Made by a program: the position numbers and the translations under genes
Part shown: one piece after another, positions 60,955-64,000 of the stretch
Layout: every line of letters begins with the position of its first letter
Numbering within the stretch: the stretch's first letter is position 1
Assembly (NCBI RefSeq): GCF_038622445.1
Contig: NZ_CP152019.1
Coordinates: 1,115,501 to 1,179,500, forward strand
Direction of reading: 5' to 3'
Origin: Sporosarcina sp. FSL K6-1522
GTDB taxonomy: Bacteria > Bacillota > Bacilli > Bacillales_A > Planococcaceae
Length of the DNA stretch: 64,000 nucleotides
Notes under the pieces: generated by a model
Database searches by the model: none
The model's input: the letters and a program-made list of their open reading frames with translations, nothing else
Told to the model about the DNA's origin: nothing

Positions 60955-61147
60955 GCCAGCTACAGAAAACTCGCACCTCCATAGGTGGAGAGATGAATGC
61001 GGTTTTGTTTTTCTATTCAGTGGGTGTTCAAACGCCCGCTGAACGAAGATAAAGCCTCCGGCGGATGTCGCAGATTTTTGGAGGGGCTTTTCGAGTGAGC
61101 TCGAAAAAATCTAAATCAATTACGCCGAGGCGTAATTGATTTAGATT
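60955..61147 (+). repeat. Interspersed repeat family B, copy 2 (most complete)
   Basis: Order: GGTGGAGAGATGAATGCGG...TTTTGTTTTTCT; hairpin TTCAGTGGGTGT/ACGCCCGCTGAA (61016-61043); core CCTCCGGCGGATGTCGCAG (61055 on); CTCGAAAAAATCT; and a perfect 19-bp hairpin AATCTAAATCAATTACGCC with its complement (61108-61147). It occupies most of the 455-base gap between cshA and ydbS. Confidence 0.75.
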
Positions 61148-61240
61148 CATAAACAGATATTTATTTTTCACCAAAGTACTCAAATTAGTGAAACATTTCG
61201 CCTTCTCTAACGTATAGAGTACATAGAAAGAGGTGTTTAG

Positions 61241-61720
61241 ATGAGAACGCAACCAGTGAACCAAATATCGGAAAAAGGATTGAAGGTTTGGAGATTGTAC
61301 GGCATAATGCAAACGGCTGTTATTTTGTTATTGGCGATAGGTGTTGGTGTACTGACATACATATTTGAATGGCCGAAATGGATTTATGCCATCGCAGCAG
61401 GAGTAGTTATTTTGGTGGGTTATTTAATCATTTATTTATTTCCAAAGGTGAGATGGCTACGGTGGCGTTATGAAGTGCGCGAATCCGAAATTGAGTTGCA
61501 GCATGGCTTGTTCATTGTCAAACGAACGCTAATCCCGATGGTGCGGGTGCAACATGTAGATACAGCGCAGGGTCCCATTCTTCGTAAATATGATTTAGCA
61601 GAAATTACGATTTCAACGGCTGCTACAAACCATACGATTCCTGCGCTTATCACGGAAGAAGCGGATGAGCTGCGTAGAAGGATTTCAGTGCTCGCAAGGG
61701 TGGCGGAAGACGATGTCTGA
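61241..61720 (+). CDS. ydbS: PH-domain membrane protein YdbS
   Basis: This 159-residue protein has two N-terminal membrane helices and one bacterial PH (bPH2, DUF304) domain: WRYEVRESEIELQHGLFIVKRTLIPMVRVQHVDTAQGPILRKYDLAEITISTAA. Its partner YdbT follows with an 8-base overlap. In Bacillus subtilis the ydbS-ydbT pair has been linked to bacteriocin (amylolysin-type) resistance; the exact role here is unknown. ATG 61241 is behind AAAGAGGTG. Confidence 0.9.
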   Translation: MRTQPVNQISEKGLKVWRLYGIMQTAVILLLAIGVGVLTYIFEWPKWIYAIAAGVVILVGYLIIYLFPKVRWLRWRYEVRESEIELQHGLFIVKRTLIPMVRVQHVDTAQGPILRKYDLAEITISTAATNHTIPALITEEADELRRRISVLARVAEDDV

Positions 61721-63251
61721 TAAGCGCTTTAAACTACATTGGATTACTGCTGTCATTGAAGTGTTGAAAACGCTAAAAGAGATGATTTTACCGCTAATTG
61801 TCCTTTTTTTTGCCAATGGACTAAAGGATATGGGAACAGGTAAATGGTATATCGATTATGCATCCTTTATTATTTTCGGCGTGTTGCTAATTGCGTTTTT
61901 GGTTACAGGTATTATTAAATGGAAACGATTTGAATATTGGTTTGAGGAAGACGAATTACGGATTGAATATGGGTTGTTTGTGAAGAAAAAACGCTATATC
62001 CCGTTCGATCGGATTCAAAGCCTCGATCATACAGAAGGCATTTTACATCGGCCGCTTAAACTGGTCAAAGTGAAGGTAGAAACAGCGGGGAGTTCGTCTG
62101 CGAAGCAATCGGAAGCAGAATTGACGGCGATTACGAAAGAGGCTGCCAAAGAAATTGAAAGTGAAATGGCAGCAGCAAAAATGAGGAAAAAAGCGGTTCC
62201 TGTAGAAGATGGTATGCCGATATTGGAGGTTCCTGTAGTAGAGGACGCAAAAGTACGGTCGGTCTTTACGATGTCAGCGAAAGATTTGTTTATTCTTGCG
62301 ACAACATCGGGAGGAATTGGTGTCATACTTTCGGGTGCAGCAATCTTTTTATCGCAATTCTCAGAGATGATTCCGTATGAATGGATGTATGAAGAGATTT
62401 CGAGTTTTGTGAAGTATGGCTTGTTAATCGTTGCTATCGCGGTATTCATGGGATTTGTTGTTGTCTGGGGTTTGTCAGTCGCGATGATGTTCTTTTCCTA
62501 CTATGGTTTTTCCGTAGTGCTTGACGAGCAAGACATCGTCATAACGCGTGGTCTTTTAGAAAAAAAGCGGATGACGGTTCCGTTAAATCGAGTTCAAAGT
62601 GTCCGGGTTATTGAAAATCCTCTACGGCAGATGTTCGGCTATGCCGCAGTTGTCATTCATAGTGCGGGGGGAGGCGGAGCGGAAGGGGCAAAAATCAATC
62701 TGTTTCCTCTCGTGAAAAAGGCGGATATTGACGGTCCATTAAGCGAAATATTCCCGGATCTCAATCTCGATGAGCCAAGGCAAAAGTTACCGGCCAGAGG
62801 ACGGCGTTTTTATTACCGCATGGACTTCTTTTGGATGATTCCGGTGGTCGGTGCATTAGGGTACTTTTTCTTTCCTTACGGTCTATTATCGCTACTCATT
62901 ATCCCGCTCGTTATTGTCTTTGGTTTATGGCAACATCGCTCTGCATCCTACGCACTTTCAGGGCATCAGCTAACGATACGTTACCGTGGATTTAGCTTAC
63001 AAACGACGTATTTGATGAAGAAGCGCATTCAATCGATGGAAATGCGACAAAACTATTTCCACAAACGTCAACGTGTTGCAACGCTATTTGCGAGTGTTAA
63101 ATCGGGGATGGGGATTTTCAATGCGCAAGTTTACCATATGGAAGAAACAGAAGCGGAACGTATCCTTTCTTGGTATGAACCTTCCGTCCCGATTAAGAAA
63201 AACGCAAGTACCTTGGTTGGCGAGCTTGAAGATAAAGGCGCTGAAGCCTAA
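61713..63251 (+). CDS. ydbT: PH-domain membrane protein YdbT
   Basis: This 512-residue membrane protein contains three bPH2 domains, each following a pair of membrane helices: FEEDELRIEYGLFVKKKRYIPFDRIQSLDHTEGILHRPLKLVKV (first), VLDEQDIVITRGLLEKKRMTVPLNRVQSVRVIENPLRQMFG (second) and YALSGHQLTIRYRGFSLQTTYLMKKRIQSMEMRQNYFHKRQRVATL (third). It works with YdbS. I chose ATG 61713, which overlaps ydbS; the longer open frame lies inside ydbS. Confidence 0.9.
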   Translation: MSDKRFKLHWITAVIEVLKTLKEMILPLIVLFFANGLKDMGTGKWYIDYASFIIFGVLLIAFLVTGIIKWKRFEYWFEEDELRIEYGLFVKKKRYIPFDRIQSLDHTEGILHRPLKLVKVKVETAGSSSAKQSEAELTAITKEAAKEIESEMAAAKMRKKAVPVEDGMPILEVPVVEDAKVRSVFTMSAKDLFILATTSGGIGVILSGAAIFLSQFSEMIPYEWMYEEISSFVKYGLLIVAIAVFMGFVVVWGLSVAMMFFSYYGFSVVLDEQDIVITRGLLEKKRMTVPLNRVQSVRVIENPLRQMFGYAAVVIHSAGGGGAEGAKINLFPLVKKADIDGPLSEIFPDLNLDEPRQKLPARGRRFYYRMDFFWMIPVVGALGYFFFPYGLLSLLIIPLVIVFGLWQHRSASYALSGHQLTIRYRGFSLQTTYLMKKRIQSMEMRQNYFHKRQRVATLFASVKSGMGIFNAQVYHMEETEAERILSWYEPSVPIKKNASTLVGELEDKGAEA

Positions 63252-63265
63252 GGGGAAAATGAAAA

Positions 63266-63305
63266 AAAGGACAGCTGGGGTAACCCGCTGTCCTATCTTT
63301 TTCTC
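63266..63305. terminator. Bidirectional terminator between ydbT and the rhomboid gene
   Basis: AAAGGACAGC / GCTGTCCTATCTTT stem with an 11-base loop. It overlaps the end of the rhomboid gene. Confidence 0.85.
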
Positions 63306-63898
63306 CAACTAATAATTCGTTTTGGATGGAAGTAACTCAGTCCGATGAGGAATCCGACGACTAAGCCTGTAATGTGGGACGTGGCATTAATGTTGGATTG
63401 TAGAAAGGTCATAATCGTACCGATTGCAATAATGGGTAAGATGATTTGCCTTAACTGGGGTAAAATGTGCTTTGTGTAATAGACAAGCGCACCAAATGCA
63501 CCGAGAATCCCATAAATTGCACCACTAGCGCCGACGCTTGCATATTCGAGTGGTTGTAGGAAATACGTTGCGATATTCCCGAAGATGCCAGCGAGTAAGT
63601 AAATTGTGAGGAAGCGTGCTTTGCCGGCAATTTTTTCGAGTTCAGGTCCGAATATAAACAAAGAGAACATGTTGAATAGTAAGTGCATGAAATCAGCATG
63701 TAAGAACATGGGTGTAACTAATCGCCACCAATCACCCTCTGCAATCCAAGCATTGACACCGACTCCAAAGAAGTAGACTTCATTTCCGATAACCGGAATA
63801 AGTGTGACGAGGTGGGTCAGGATATTCAACGCAAGGAAGAACGTGACAACAGGGTAAAGCCGAATGTATTGTGAAAAGCTTTCTGTACGGACAAACAT
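63293..63898 (-). CDS. ydcA: Rhomboid-family intramembrane serine protease
   Basis: This 201-residue, six-helix protein is a rhomboid protease. It has WWRLVTPMFLHADFMHLLFNMFSLFIFGPELE (loop 1 and helix 2, with the HLLFNM motif), the catalytic serine in GASGAIYGILGAFGAL and the catalytic histidine in ATSHITGLVVGFLIG. Its position next to ydbST matches Bacillus subtilis ydcA, where acpS comes next, so acpS is expected outside the window. The substrates are unknown. Confidence 0.93.
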   Translation of the reverse strand: MFVRTESFSQYIRLYPVVTFFLALNILTHLVTLIPVIGNEVYFFGVGVNAWIAEGDWWRLVTPMFLHADFMHLLFNMFSLFIFGPELEKIAGKARFLTIYLLAGIFGNIATYFLQPLEYASVGASGAIYGILGAFGALVYYTKHILPQLRQIILPIIAIGTIMTFLQSNINATSHITGLVVGFLIGLSYFHPKRIISWRKR

Positions 63899-63929
63899 TT
63901 TTTCACCTCAATTTATTTATTTTGATTCA

Positions 63930-64000
63930 GCAGAAGACTCTCTCTTCTGTATGGGGAGGTGAATGCTCGTTTTGTTTTTCTTCAGCGGATGCTCAAATGC
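63930..64000 (+). repeat. Interspersed repeat family B, copy 3, cut by the window end
   Basis: GGGGAGGTGAATGCTCGTTTTG and TTTTTCTTCAGCGGATGCTCAAATGC correspond to the start of copy 2 (about 60990-61032). The last bases begin the variable hairpin, whose second arm lies beyond the window. Confidence 0.65.

Overview
The window looks like the chromosome of a low-to-middle GC Gram-positive of the order Bacillales, most likely Planococcaceae (Sporosarcina-like). The evidence is strong Shine-Dalgarno sites with frequent TTG and GTG starts, Bacillus-type orthologues almost throughout (yclOPQ, niaP, mrpABCDEFG, mntR, cvfB, cshA, ydbST), and a ddl-murF-cshA-ydbS-ydbT-rhomboid order that matches Bacillus subtilis. 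The genus is inference. No rRNA, tRNA, CRISPR array or intact insertion sequence was seen.

Layout. 1-3.4 kb: end of a petrobactin-type iron uptake operon and a niacin transporter. 3.6-7.8 kb: a complete ComQ-ComX-ComP-ComA pheromone quorum-sensing cassette, including the 53-residue ComX precursor. 8.5-15.1 kb: an AT-richer accessory block with two ABC-type gene sets. The first has a large permease with an ectodomain, an ABC ATPase that has lost every catalytic motif, and a secreted cysteine-free peptide. The second has a paralogous permease, a normal ATPase and a small permease. ComA-box-like sequences lie before comQ, just after comA and before the first set, so the block is a good candidate for a pheromone-controlled, undescribed peptide/ABC system.

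15-28 kb: DNA repair glycosylases, a YkvI transporter, flavohaemoprotein and its repressor NsrR with a recognisable operator, pyrophosphatase PpaC behind a highly structured leader, a Rieske-FAD oxidoreductase, a DsbA-like protein, a YceI protein under tandem MhqR-like operators, MurB and a Usp-like protein. 28.7-34.6 kb: the seven-gene Mrp Na+/H+ antiporter operon. 35-45 kb: cadmium/zinc export (cadC-cadA), acetyltransferases, MntR, CvfB, a YpuA-like protein and an AraC regulator.

45-64 kb: YidC, a VanY-type carboxypeptidase, cardiolipin synthase, TcyP, an SLH-anchored GDSL hydrolase, an MFS pump, a 42-bp minisatellite, RodA/FtsW, an SMR pair, then the ddl-murF-esterase-cshA-ydbST-rhomboid cluster.

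Two families of interspersed intergenic repeats occur. One combines two hairpins with a conserved core (40.6, 61.0 and 64.0 kb, and inverted at 35.15 kb). The other is a shorter GC-rich element (27.6 and 60.85 kb). Most genes end in clear intrinsic terminators, several of them shared by convergent genes.
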